64,000 bases of DNA from Chelonoidis abingdonii (lineage: Eukaryota > Chordata > Testudines > Testudinidae), in the NCBI RefSeq assembly GCF_003597395.2, contig NC_133770.1, forward strand, positions 95,951,682 to 96,015,681. The letters are read 5' to 3'. A model generated the notes under the pieces. That model saw only the letters and a program-made list of their open reading frames with translations. It had not been told where the DNA came from and did no database searches. Position numbers and translations under genes: made by a program. Positions 33,084-42,964 of the stretch are shown one piece after another; within the stretch, counting starts at the first letter, position 1; each line of letters begins with the position of its first letter.

Positions 33084-33990
33084 TAAATGTCTCCCCTCTT
33101 GTCCAGCGTGTATGTGGAGCTGTTCAGCTGCTCAGTTAGGAGACGTGGGCTACAGTGTTTTCAGTGTGCTAATGACACAGCTCTATTTTTCTCTCATCAG
33201 ATTTGGTCAGTGCTGTTTAATGCCTTTACCCAGTGCTTGACAGATATTCATACATAAAGTCAGGATTAGTGGTTCACTCCGAATAAGACTAGCGGAAGCA
33301 ATCAGAAATGTGGCAGATAGGGGGAAACAACTGGAAGATGCTTTAATTGAGGATTTGTGCCTACCATTTGTTACTAAAATTCTCAATCTGGGAAATTGTT
33401 GGATTCCTCTCCCTTCTTCCCAGCCCACTACTGTTGAAGCATTACAGAGTAGCACTGGGGAGGATGACTCTTTCTCCGTCCTGCCTCTATCCATCCCAGA
33501 GACTGGAACGGTCTTTCAGATGTTGACCTTTCTACTAATAATCCATGTCTTTGTCACAAACATGACACTACTGCAATGCAGGTTACACTTTAAATTAACC
33601 CAGAATTTAAACCTGAAGCATATGCATTAGCCCACTCAGTGAGCACAGAGTATATCACTGCAAGCACATGAAGCCAGTACTCTGGGGTCTGCACTGGCTA
33701 TCACCCAGTTTCCAGGGGAAGTTAAAGGTGCTGGTTTTGATCTATGAAGCACTAGAGAGCTTGAGACCTGCCTGTCTCATAAACTGCCTCTCTCTTTATG
33801 CTATCGTGTCATGGCTGGAGCCCCTTTGATATAAAAGAGAAGACAACTACTGAAAAAGCGTTCTCCCTAAGAGGCCCTAGAGTTTGATTTCACCCTCTTT
33901 CACAGACCAGAGCTGGCAATAACCCAAATATGGTGACTTTCTGGGCATTGCTGTAAAGCCCATCTCTTAAGCTAAACTTTCAAGGATGGA
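33084..33990 (+). mobile_element. L2-like LINE, reverse-transcriptase C-terminal part and 3' region
   Basis: Continues the LINE broken at 29155. At 33162-33190 it reads 'QCANDTALFF', corresponding to QYADDTQLY with the first active-site aspartate changed to asparagine. At 33690-33800 it reads 'LHWLSPSFQGKLKVLVLIYEAL', the conserved LHWLP...FKVLxLxYKAL segment of L2-like reverse transcriptases. The end is not sharply defined. The 106-codon frame at 33310 belongs to this decayed region. Confidence 0.75.
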
Positions 33991-33994
33991 GATA

Positions 33995-34850
33995 CATGAT
34001 AAGGTCAGGTAGTTGTCAATGAAGGATTGGGGGGTACTGGTCAGACTTGACATTCATCTCTGGTTGGTTAATTAGTTATTTTCTAATTTTGATGTAAGGG
34101 AGAGCTGCTGGTCTTACCTTTTATACCACTCTATTTTTAATTACTAAGGTGCCTAGAGGCCAGAATAAACAAAACACTTTTCGTTTACATTAATTGTGCA
34201 CTGAAACAAACTAACAAGCCAGCAAACCATGCTCTCTCTAAAATGACAGAGATATACTACAAACTGAAACACATTGAAAAAATCACAAGGGGTCTTAGGA
34301 AATATTTGTTTCAGTTTGAATTCATACATATTGCTACAAAAAATGGGCAGATAAAGGCAAAGCAATTCACAAATTAATCACCATTATTTAGATAAGTTTT
34401 TCATTAACATTTTCCCCTTAATTTGAGAGCATGAAAACTGAGGATGCATAATACAGATAGATCTTTTATTGTGAAGCTTTATTTTTTCTTCTTGAAATTT
34501 TTTTACTCACCATATAAATATACTTTAACTGAAAAATTTACCTTGTCAGATTTTGGAACTCAAATGATGCAGAAAGAGAAAATGTGGGATGATGCTGTTT
34601 TGATCCCTATGGCATATGGCCCAGAAAATCAACTTAAAATTTTGTAGGATTCTACCATAAAATGATCCAGGATCATTTTATTTATATACTTATTTTTAAA
34701 TAATAGAACTTGAAGTTCCAACTATAGCACACTTGGATTTAAAATTACCCAGAGCTGTGTTTTTTCCCCTCTCCATCTGAATATAGGTATTTTTTTTAAT
34801 ACTTTCCCCCTTTCCATATATGTGTTTTCTGGCTCACTCTAGACTGCAGG
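33995..34850. other. AT-rich, one near-palindrome
   Basis: No repeat ends or genes. 34657-34681 is a 25-base near-perfect palindrome: ATAAAATGATCC, one base, then its exact complement. Confidence 0.6.
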
Positions 34851-34851
34851 A

Positions 34852-34915
34852 TGGATGGAGTCATTGAAACCTCTACCTTCCAGGATGCCTTACCAACTGA
34901 GCTATTCTTGATGCT
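34852..34915 (-). mobile_element. tRNA-like SINE head
   Basis: The minus strand reads TAGCTCAGTTGGTAAGGC (a Pol III A box), and about 30 bases on 'gaggtttcaatgactcc', a weak B box. The 5' and 3' halves no longer pair as a tRNA acceptor stem, so it is a SINE head or tRNA pseudogene. Confidence 0.5.
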
Positions 34916-35075
34916 ACAAAATAGTTCCTCAACAAGCTAAACTCCTAAGGAAGCTGAAGAAAAAGTTGGTTTTAGCAGGCTAGACACTAATAACATAAGA
35001 AGTCACAAATCAGAAGCATTTACAAGCGGAACCATGCAAAATACATCTGAAGACAAAAAAAAAAAAGACTGAAAC

Positions 35076-35484
35076 TGATCAGCAGGCTGGAAACAGAATG
35101 TCTGTATGGGCTAAGATAAGAGAGAACACCCAGGGAACCATTTACAATGGACACGATAACAATGGAGAAAATAAGTCTGGAATGTAAGATGAGGTAAAGA
35201 GTAAGTTGTGCATGGGCAGTGTATGCTACGCAGGGATTGGTTCCAAGCCCATCCCAAAACATGTGATGCAATGTATAGTAAATGTAATGTAATGTGTAAA
35301 TGTATATATAAAAAAGGTGTTTGCTTTGTAACTCTGGATGTGTGGTACACCCTATACCTTTGGGTATGATCAACTCAACGGATCTTTGCTGTATGTCAGA
35401 TAAAAGAACATGACTGATGAGACTGGAGTTAAACTGAGTTCTTGGGGAACAGAGTAGAAGAGTTTTCATGGGAACAGCAACACA
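35076..35484 (+). mobile_element. LTR, copy 1
   Basis: Begins TGATCAGCAGGCTGG and ends near GGGAACAGCAACACA. It contains a TATA-like box (GTATATATAAAAAA, 35302-35315), and about 85 bases later a degraded poly(A) signal. A second copy at 42438-42859 on the same strand is collinear, with roughly three quarters of positions the same by eye. No target duplication is visible at this copy. Frames at 35020-35508 lie in this repeat. Confidence 0.7.
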
Positions 35485-35561
35485 GCGGTGTTCTAACTCA
35501 GATTCCATTTATATGGAGCAGGTCACGTATAGTTTATTATAGGTGTAGCTTTACTGTCTAG

Positions 35562-35844
35562 GGGCTTGTCTACATTACCTGATGGATTGATGGGCAGCGA
35601 TTGATCCAGCGGGGGTCAATTTATCGCATCTAGTCTAGACGGGATAATCGACCGCCGAGCGCTCTCCCATCAACTCCGGTATTCCACCGGAGCGAGAAGC
35701 AGAATCGATGGAGGGGCGTCAGCCGTTGACTTACCACAGTGGAGACACCACAGTGAGTAGATCCAAGTATGTCGACTTCAGTACGTTATTCACGTAGCTG
35801 AATTGTGTAACTTAGATCAACACCCCCTCAGTGTAGACCAGGCC
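35562..35844. mobile_element. Harbinger-like MITE, 283 bp
   Basis: Starts GGGCTTGTCTACA and ends TGTAGACCAGGCC, with inverted repeats matching at 11 of 13 bases. TAG lies on both sides (35559-35561 and 35845-35847). The interior holds several CpG sites and 'gagcgctctcccatcaact', which is also present in inverted form at 47885-48000. The ends resemble those of the 29-kb Harbinger. Confidence 0.75.
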
Positions 35845-36103
35845 TAGGATTACAACCCAGCCATTTAGCAATGCCATTGGAAGGGTTTAAATATCAGGAA
35901 GTTAGTACCATGCTGGAGAAGTGGGTTAAATCAAAGGGCAGACCAGAGAAGTATTAGGGGTAGACTGGGAAAAAAAGGAACTCCAGAGAGTGGTATTAGA
36001 TGAAAAAAAATGCTTGGCAGAGCACAGCAGAGGTTCATTAAATGCCACAAAATAAATAAATAATTGGCAGAACACGGCGAAGGTCTGTTGAATTCCACAA
36101 AAA

Positions 36104-36185
36104 TGTTCTCTGGCCTTTGCTAGAAGACAGGATATTGGGTTAATCAGACCATTGGTTTGACCCACTATGGCCATTCTTATGTTCC
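36104..36185 (+). mobile_element. CR1-type 3' end fragment
   Basis: 'Agaagacaggatattgggtt' then 'gacccactatggccattctt' and 'atgttcc' form the 3' end seen also at 45000-45042 in the longer CR1. Confidence 0.7.
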
Positions 36186-36870
36186 AAAAAAAAAATAGAG
36201 TCCTTTGGCAGGCATTAAAAAATAGCATCTGGTGGCTGGGGTTTTTCTGGCTTTTTTTAAAATACAAAGGGATAAAAAAAAGCCTAAACCAAGGCAGCAC
36301 TTTCACAAGGATGATTTCTGCTGGCTAAAATTTAACAAAGAAAATTGCCACCTTAAAGAATGAATAAAAAAAGCATAAAAAGAAATCAAGGTTGTAGAGG
36401 AGAAAATCTGTTTGCATAAATCCAGAGTAAAAAGCAGCCTTCCTTCAAAGACTGTATTTAGTGAGTATTTTGCAGGCAAAGTGTACCAAGTTAAGAAATA
36501 AGTGCAAAATACATAAAAGATAAGCTTAAAGTTGCTAAGAAAAAGTTGGCTGAGAAATGTGTTACTCTGGGAAATAAGATAGAAAAGTTACAGTCCCAGA
36601 ATTTAATAGGGTCTTTGGAAGTCTCTCATTAAACAATGAAAAACTGAAGGGTGTGATTTAAGAAAAAAGTATGTGCAGATAAAAGTAGCTTTTGCCCAAA
36701 TTAACACTGCAGAGCTCAGAGGAGACTAATAAATAGTCAACAATAGTGAAAATAATAAACAGTTTAAAAAGACATTGAAATGTTAATAAAATGCTTGGTT
36801 TAGGTAGTATAACCTGGTAACATCAACAAATTATGCAAAGGTGAGGTCAGGTGGTTACAACTATTACACT
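36186..36870 (+). other. A-rich sequence, possible decayed retroviral interior
   Basis: Strong excess of A over T on the plus strand, continuing to about 38150. A short open stretch (36495-36632) encodes a lysine/glutamate-rich helix, 'LKVAKKKLAEKCVTL' then 'NKIEKLQSQ', that could form a coiled coil. No other coding signal. Confidence 0.3.
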
Positions 36871-36874
36871 ATGT

Positions 36875-37056
36875 CAGGGATAATCAATTTGTTTTTCCAA
36901 GGTTCAAATTTCTTGGTCAAGGTATAGTCAAGATCCAGACTTCAGAGAAAATAATGATGATGATAATAACTAAAATAAAAAAAAAAGATTTCAGGGTCTA
37001 TTCAAAAGTGTCCTGAGTCCAGATTTGGCCCACAGTCTGCCTATTGAATATCCCTG
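36875..37056. mobile_element. hAT MITE with perfect 8-bp duplication
   Basis: Starts CAGGGATAATCAATTTG and ends GCCTATTGAATATCCCTG, inverted repeats. CACTATGT lies on both sides (36867-36874 and 37057-37064), a perfect duplication. 182 bp, non-coding, with an A-rich centre. Confidence 0.9.
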
Positions 37057-37059
37057 CAC

Positions 37060-38038
37060 TATGTCATTCATCTCCATATACCCAACCCAGAAGCTCTTCC
37101 AGTCATCCTGAAGGAGATGGGCCTTCCTAACAAATGCATCTATATATAACGAATTGTGCTGGCTGCTTCAGATACAACAACAATCTGATTTAAGTTGTTT
37201 AACTATAAACAATTTAGTTAAAATCAGATAGCTGAGAGGCAGAAGGAAAAGACAGAACTGAAAACAGCAATAAAACTAAACGTTGCTAAAATACAACAGT
37301 GATCAAAGCCCAGGCCAAAAAAGTTCTCAGATGTTAAAACGAAACAAAAACAAAAACTTGTTCAAAGCTTAAATATAAAAATAAAAATTGCAGTGTATGT
37401 TGTAAGCAACTTAAATGAGTCATCTCTTCATAACTTGCAACTTACACCAAAAAAATATTTTTTTGAAAGTGTAAAACCATCTTAAAAAAAACAAAGAAGT
37501 TCAGAACTTCAGCTAGCAAATGGTAAGCCAAGCAAGTTTAAAATATTTATTTAGTCTCTCATAATAAACTGCTTATAATAGGGAAAGAGACTGCAAAATT
37601 TCAAAAACCACTTATTTTAAAAAATGTTAAATATATATGTAAAATAAATTAGCTTTTAAAAAAATTCCACAAAAAAATCCATCCAAATCTTTCATTCAAG
37701 CTTGCAAAACTGACAGACACTCTTTATTCGGCAGCCAGCATCTCCTGGCAGCCTTAATTTTGTTAGTTAACCCTTCAAGTATCTTGATGCTTTCACAAAG
37801 TTTAACCTTTTTTTAAATTAAATGATAAATATTAAACATAAAATAAGTAAAAATAAGACAAAACCAAAATAATAAAAAACCTAAATCCCTTTGTAAATAA
37901 TAAAGCAACTAAAACTGCGCGCGCGCGCACACACACAAAAATTAAAATTAAAGTATAATACTACTTAATTTAAATCATTTAAAAGCTCAAAAAAGGCCAT
38001 AAGAGCTGGGTGCTTTAAAAGCAAAAACCAACCTAGCG

Positions 38039-38082
<44 letters not shown>

Positions 38083-38160
38083 AGTAAATATAAAAAAATA
38101 AAGTTCAACTACTAAACTCCTATTCAAAAGTTCCATCCAAATTCTATTTTCTTATAATCA
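37060..38160. other. A-rich interval with two GC/CA dinucleotide tracts
   Basis: Plus strand strongly A-rich. Two alternating purine-pyrimidine tracts occur at 37917-37938 and 38036-38082: (GC)n running into (AC)n. No coding frame. Confidence 0.7.
38036..38082. repeat. (GC)n(CA)n microsatellite
   Basis: About six GC units followed by eighteen CA units. A shorter tract of the same make-up is at 37917-37938. Confidence 0.95.
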
Positions 38161-38600
38161 GGACCCCAGTCCTCTACCCACCCTTACCCGTGCACCCCCT
38201 CACACACACCCAGCCCCCTGCCCTGACTCCTGCACCCACACACACCCCCAACCCCCTACCTTGACTCCTGCACCCCCATACACTCCTAGCCCCCTACCCT
38301 GATGCCTGTACCCCCCCTCACACCTCCCCAGCCCCCATGCCCTGACTCCTGCACCCCCCACACCCTCTAGCCCACCCTGACCCCTGCAACCCCCCACACA
38401 CACTCAGCCCCCTGCCCTGACTCCTGACCCCCCCACACATCCTCACCCTCATCCTGAGCACCAAACAGGAGGTCCTGCACCCCCCGCATTCCCACCTGCA
38501 CCCCTCGCACCAAACAGGAGCTGCCCCAGGTAAGCGCTCCACACTCCAACCTCCTGCCTCAACCCTGAGGCCTCTCACTCACCCTAGCTCCTGGCCAGAC
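38161..38600. repeat. C-rich minisatellite
   Basis: Imperfect tandem units of about 40-45 bases built on 'ccctgccctgactcctgcac' and runs of CCCCC with CACACA. It passes into 'aagtggtctgtggaaaaata' at 38670-38690, the flank of a common turtle hAT family, so the array probably arose inside that element. The frames on the minus strand (38200-38578) are glycine-rich by-products. Confidence 0.8.
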
Positions 38601-38809
38601 CCCGCACCCCAACATTTTTTACAATATTTGGAAAGATCATTAAGTGGTCTGTCGAGACCCCTCCATGATTTTCAAGTGGTCTGTGGAAAAATAAGTTAGA
38701 CTACAAGAACAATCAAGGTACCTCACTTTATTTTCATTTACTTGCTATTACTTATAGGAGGAAGATGAAGAAAAAAAGAATGAAAAAACCGGGGCGGGGG
38801 AGATAAGAG

Positions 38810-40108
38810 ATTATGTTCTTTTTCTTGGCTGGGTCCCAAGGAGGGGCCCCAAAAATGAAGTTGAGCACAGCGCCGGGGGGCCCCTCTATCTCTAAATCTA
38901 TCACTGGCTGTCACATCACCTAGGCTGGGGATACTGTGTCAGTTGATCCCCAGTCTCCAACCAACCTGGGCAGTACAGCAGACACGGCCCTGCCCATTAG
39001 CTCCTCTCCACTCCCCAGCCCATCCACCCCTTGCTTCCCACCGCTTAAGGCTTAGCCCTCTCACTTTTAAAAATGATTGCTTGCCCCTCCTCCCCCCTCC
39101 CTCAGGCTTTTCTGGCAGCCCTGTTGCCAGGTATCCTGTTTTAGACTGGAAACTCCAGTAGAAAATGGGACCTGGGTGTCCGGTTAGCAGTGCTGACTCG
39201 AAACTAAAAGTCTGGTTATAGGAGTAACCACATTTCCTCTGCTCCTCCCACTCCCAACACGCACCCCAGAGGGCTGTAAGAGAACCTGTCCTGCTGCTGC
39301 TGGATGTCACAGAGTGTGGGGGAGCCAGGGCCCTGCACCCCCCGCTTTCTTCGATTCATCGTGACTCTCAGCCAGCCAGTAAAACAGAAGGTTTATTAGA
39401 TGACAGGAACACAGTCAAAGCAGAGCTTGTAGGTATGGAAAACAGGACCTCTCAGTCAGGTCCATTTTGTGGGGAAGGAAGCCCAGACACCAGTGCTGGG
39501 CCTCCCTCCGTTTCCCCAACCAGCTCCAAACTGCAACCCCCTCCAGCCCCTCCTCTGTCCTTTGTCTCTTTCCCTGGGCCAGGAGGCCACCTGATCTCTT
39601 TGTTCTCCAACACCTTCAGTTGGCACCTTGCAGGGGAGGGGCCCAGGCCATCAGTTGCCAGGATACGGTGTGTCAGCCATTATCTGTGCAGATAGCATCA
39701 CACCTGCCCTCTAGGACTCTGCAACAATCACACAACCTTATCCCACCACCTAGATACTTAAGAAATGCATAGGGGAAACTGAGGCACCCACACAGTAGTC
39801 AGAGAAAACATTAAGAACATTCCCATTTTGTCACACTGGAGGAGGGGCAGCTCAGCACAAAGAGAGACGAAGAGAATGGGCTAGAATCAGGGAGAAGGTA
39901 GGTACCCACTCTATGTGGGCAGGGGGAGGATCCTGTTTACCCCCTCCCCAGCCCTGCTGCCTTGCAGTTTACCCCTGGCCCCTTGCTCCAGGAACCAACC
40001 CTAGCTCCCACCCCACTGTGATTTTGCCTCTGGCTCCTTTTACAATCATTCCCCAGGGGCCCACAAATATATTTGGAGCCAAGCCCACAAAAAGTTAATC
40101 TGGCCCTG
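38810..40108. mobile_element. GC-rich repeat mosaic ending in a hAT terminus
   Basis: GC-rich non-coding sequence unlike its AT-rich surroundings. 39115-39220 ('gttgccaggtatcctgtttt' ... 'gggtgtccgg') resembles a turtle MITE. The right end 'gttaatctggccctg' (40094-40108) is a hAT-type terminus, complement CAGGGCCAGATTAAC. The matching left end was not found. A solo LTR (39305-39835) sits inside. Confidence 0.45.
39305..39835 (-). mobile_element. Solo LTR with perfect 5-bp duplication
   Basis: Plus-strand ends TGTCACAGAG and TTTTGTCACA carry the short inverted repeat TGTCACA/TGTGACA. CTGGA lies on both sides (39300-39304 and 39836-39840). The minus strand has an AATAAA near 39395 in 'ctaataaacc', placing the LTR on that strand. 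It is the same family as 61876-62487, sharing 'cccttatcccaccacctaga'. Frames at 39435-39772 are not genes. Confidence 0.9.
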
Positions 40109-42118
40109 CTTGAGAAGTCATCTAGTTCAGTCCCCCACACTCATGGCAGGACTAAGTATTATCTAAACTATTCCTAACAGGTGTTTGTCTAATCTGCTCT
40201 TAAAAATCTCCATCACAACCTCCCTAGGCAATTTATTCCAGTCTTTAACCACCCTGACAGTTAGGAAGTTTTTCCTAATGCTCAACCTAAACCTTCCTTG
40301 CTGCAAATTAGGCCCATTGCTTCTTGTCCTCTCCTCAGAGGTTAAGAAAAAACATTTTTCTCCCTCCCCCTTGTAACAACCTTTTAAGTACCTGAAAACT
40401 GTTATCATGTCCCCTTTCAGTCTTCTCTTCTCCAGACTAAACAAACCCAATTTTTTCAATCTTCCCTCACAGGTCATGTTTTCTAGACCTTTTTGTTGCT
40501 CTTCTCTGGATTCTCTCCAATTTGTCCACATCCTTCCTGAAATGTGGCGCCCAGAACTCTACACAATACTCCAGTTGAGGCCTAATCAGCGCAGAATAGA
40601 GCGGAAGAATTACTTCTCGTATCTTGCTTACAACACTCCGCTAATACATCCCAGAATGATGTTCGCTTTTTGCAACAGCTTTACACTGTTGATCATATTT
40701 AGCTTGTGGTCCACTATGACCTCAGATCCCTTTCTGCGGTACTCCTTCCTCGGGAGTCATTTCCCATTTTGTATGTGTGCAACTGATTGTTCCTTCCTAA
40801 GTGGAGTATTTTGCATTTGTCCTTATTGAATTTCATCCTTTTTACTTCAGACCATTTCTCCTTGACTTTTGATACGGTCTCCCCAGTATTCTTGCCAGCA
40901 AAAGAAGCACGGCTTGATAAATGGACTATAAGGTGGATAGAAAGCTGGCTAGATTGTCGGTTCAACAGGCAGTGATCAACGGCTCCATGACTAGCTGACA
41001 ACCAGTATCAAGCGGAGTGCCCCAAGGTCGGTCCTGGGGCCGGTTTTGTTCAATTCTTCATTAATGATCTGGAGGACGGCGTGGACTGCACCCTCAGCAA
41101 GTTTGCAGATGACACTAAACTGGAGGAGTGGTAGATACGCTGGAGGGTAGGGATAGGATACAGAGGGCGTAGACAACTATGGAGGATTGGGACAAAAGAA
41201 ATCTGATGAGGTTCAACAAGGACAAGTGCAGTGTCCTGCACTTAGGATGGAAGAATCCACGCACTGCTACAGAATAGGGACTGAATGGCTAGGCAGCAGT
41301 TCTGCAGAAAAGGACCTAGGGTTACAGTGGTGAGAAGCTAGATATGAGTCAACAGTGTGCCCTTGTTGCCAAGAAGGCTAACAGCATTATGGGCGTATAG
41401 GGCATTGCCAGCAGATTGAGAGATGTGATCATTCCCTCTATTCGGCATTGGTGAGGCTCATCTGGAGTATTGTGTCCAGTTTTGGGCCCCACACTACAAG
41501 AAGGATGTGGAAAAATGGAAAGACTCCAGTAGAGGCAACAAAAATGATTAGGGGCTGGAGCACATTACTATGAGGAGAGGCTGAGCGAACTGGATTGTTT
41601 AGTTTGCAGAAGAGAATGAGGGGGGATTTGATAGCTGCTTTCAACTACCTGAAAGGGGTTCCAAAGAGGATGGATCTAGACTGTTCTCAGTGATACAGAT
41701 GACAGAACAAGGAGTAATGGTCTCAAGTTGCAGTGGGAGGTTTAAGGCTGGAATTAGGAAAACTTCTTCACTAGGAGGGGTGAAGCATTGGAATGGGTTA
41801 CGCGGAGAAGGTGGTGGAATCTCCTTCCTTAGAGGTTTTTAAGGTCAGGCTTGACAAAGCCCTGGCTGGGATGATTTAGTTGGGGATTGGTCCTGCTTTG
41901 AGCAGGAGGGTGGACTAGATGACCTCTTGAGGTCCCTTCCAACCCTGATATTCTATGATTCCAGTTTGTCCAGATCATTTTGAATTATGATCCTATCCTC
42001 CAAAGCACTTGCAACCCCTCTAAGCTTGGTATCATCCGCAAACTTTATAAGTGTACTCTCTATGCTATTATCTAAATCACTGATGAAGATATTGAACAGA
42101 ACCAGACCCAGAACTGAT
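40109..42118 (-). mobile_element. CR1 LINE, split by a second CR1
   Basis: A minus-strand CR1 covers 40109-40860 and resumes at 41963-42118. Across the join the plus strand reads '...gaccatttctcc' then 'agtttgtccagatcattttg', a continuous CR1 sequence once the insertion is removed. The C-terminal frame at 40163-40531 is open for 122 codons and reads 'LFSLEKRRLKGDMI' and 'FLTVRVVKDWNKLPREVV', typical of the CR1 end. The last bases of the 3' end are missing. Confidence 0.9.
40861..41962 (+). mobile_element. CR1 LINE inserted into another CR1
   Basis: Plus-strand CR1 with 5' truncation near 40861 and a complete 3' end 'ccctgatattctatgatt' at 41962. It carries the reverse-transcriptase motif FADD (ttt gca gat gac, 41102-41113), then the 3' part. 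Its reading frame has several frameshifts. The opposite orientation inside 40109-42118 shows it came later. Confidence 0.92.
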
Positions 42119-42437
42119 CAATCATCATTAATAAAGTTACTTTAAATAGTGCAATAACCACTCAAAAACACAGTAAAACATCCAACCATTAAAATTTTAT
42201 CCAAATTTTAAAATAAATATAAATAATAAAAATAAAACCTATATCATAAAATTGCATAAATAAGAATTAAAATAACCATTAAAAAGGCACAAAAAGACAG
42301 GAATATAATGCAAATAAAAATATCGCGAACATAAAAAAGAAAAACAAGAGCCGTGGAATGTAGGTCTGGCTTGACATGAGTAATTGGATGTGGGTGGGAC
42401 TTCAATTCTTTGGAGACAGAATTAGGGAGTAGGTAAA
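42119..42437. other. A-rich interval
   Basis: Strong A excess on the plus strand with no coding frame. Similar in composition to 36186-38160. Confidence 0.5.
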
Positions 42438-42859
42438 TGGTTCAGCAGGCTGGAAACAGACTGTAACTAGCGAATCTAAGTAACACCCAGAGAACCATTT
42501 TTACAGTGGACAATATAACAATGGATAGGATAAGCCTGGAATGTAAGATGAGGGAAAGAATAAGTCGTGCACGGACAGCGCGTGCTGTACATAGATTGCT
42601 TCAAAGTGAATGAGTCAATCCCAAACATGTGATGCAATGCATAGTGAATGCAATGTAATGTGTAAACATATACGAAGGAAGAGGTTTGCTGTGTAACTTT
42701 AGATGTATGGCACATCCTGTACCAACCCCTACACTTGAGTCTCATCAACTCAGTGCAGCTTTGCTGCATGCCAAATAAAGGAACCTAAGTAACGAGACTT
42801 GAGTCAAACTGAGATCTTGGGGAATCAAGTGGAAGAGGTCTTGGGGGAACACTACAACA
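42438..42859 (+). mobile_element. LTR, copy 2
   Basis: Begins TGGTTCAGCAGGCTGG and ends near GGGAACACTACAACA. Collinear with 35076-35484. The poly(A) signal AATAAA at 42774-42779 is intact. No clear 5-bp duplication is seen. Confidence 0.7.
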
Positions 42860-42964
42860 CTATAATAGAGGCTTAAACTAAATGCATGCCGCAAATTAAA
42901 AAACAAAATCAAAACAGAAAACAGAAAGAGGACCAAAAAAACAAAAAAAGACACCCTGACTAAA

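Noticed and set aside
38200..38578. Glycine-rich minus-strand frames
   Set aside because: Produced by the C-rich minisatellite.
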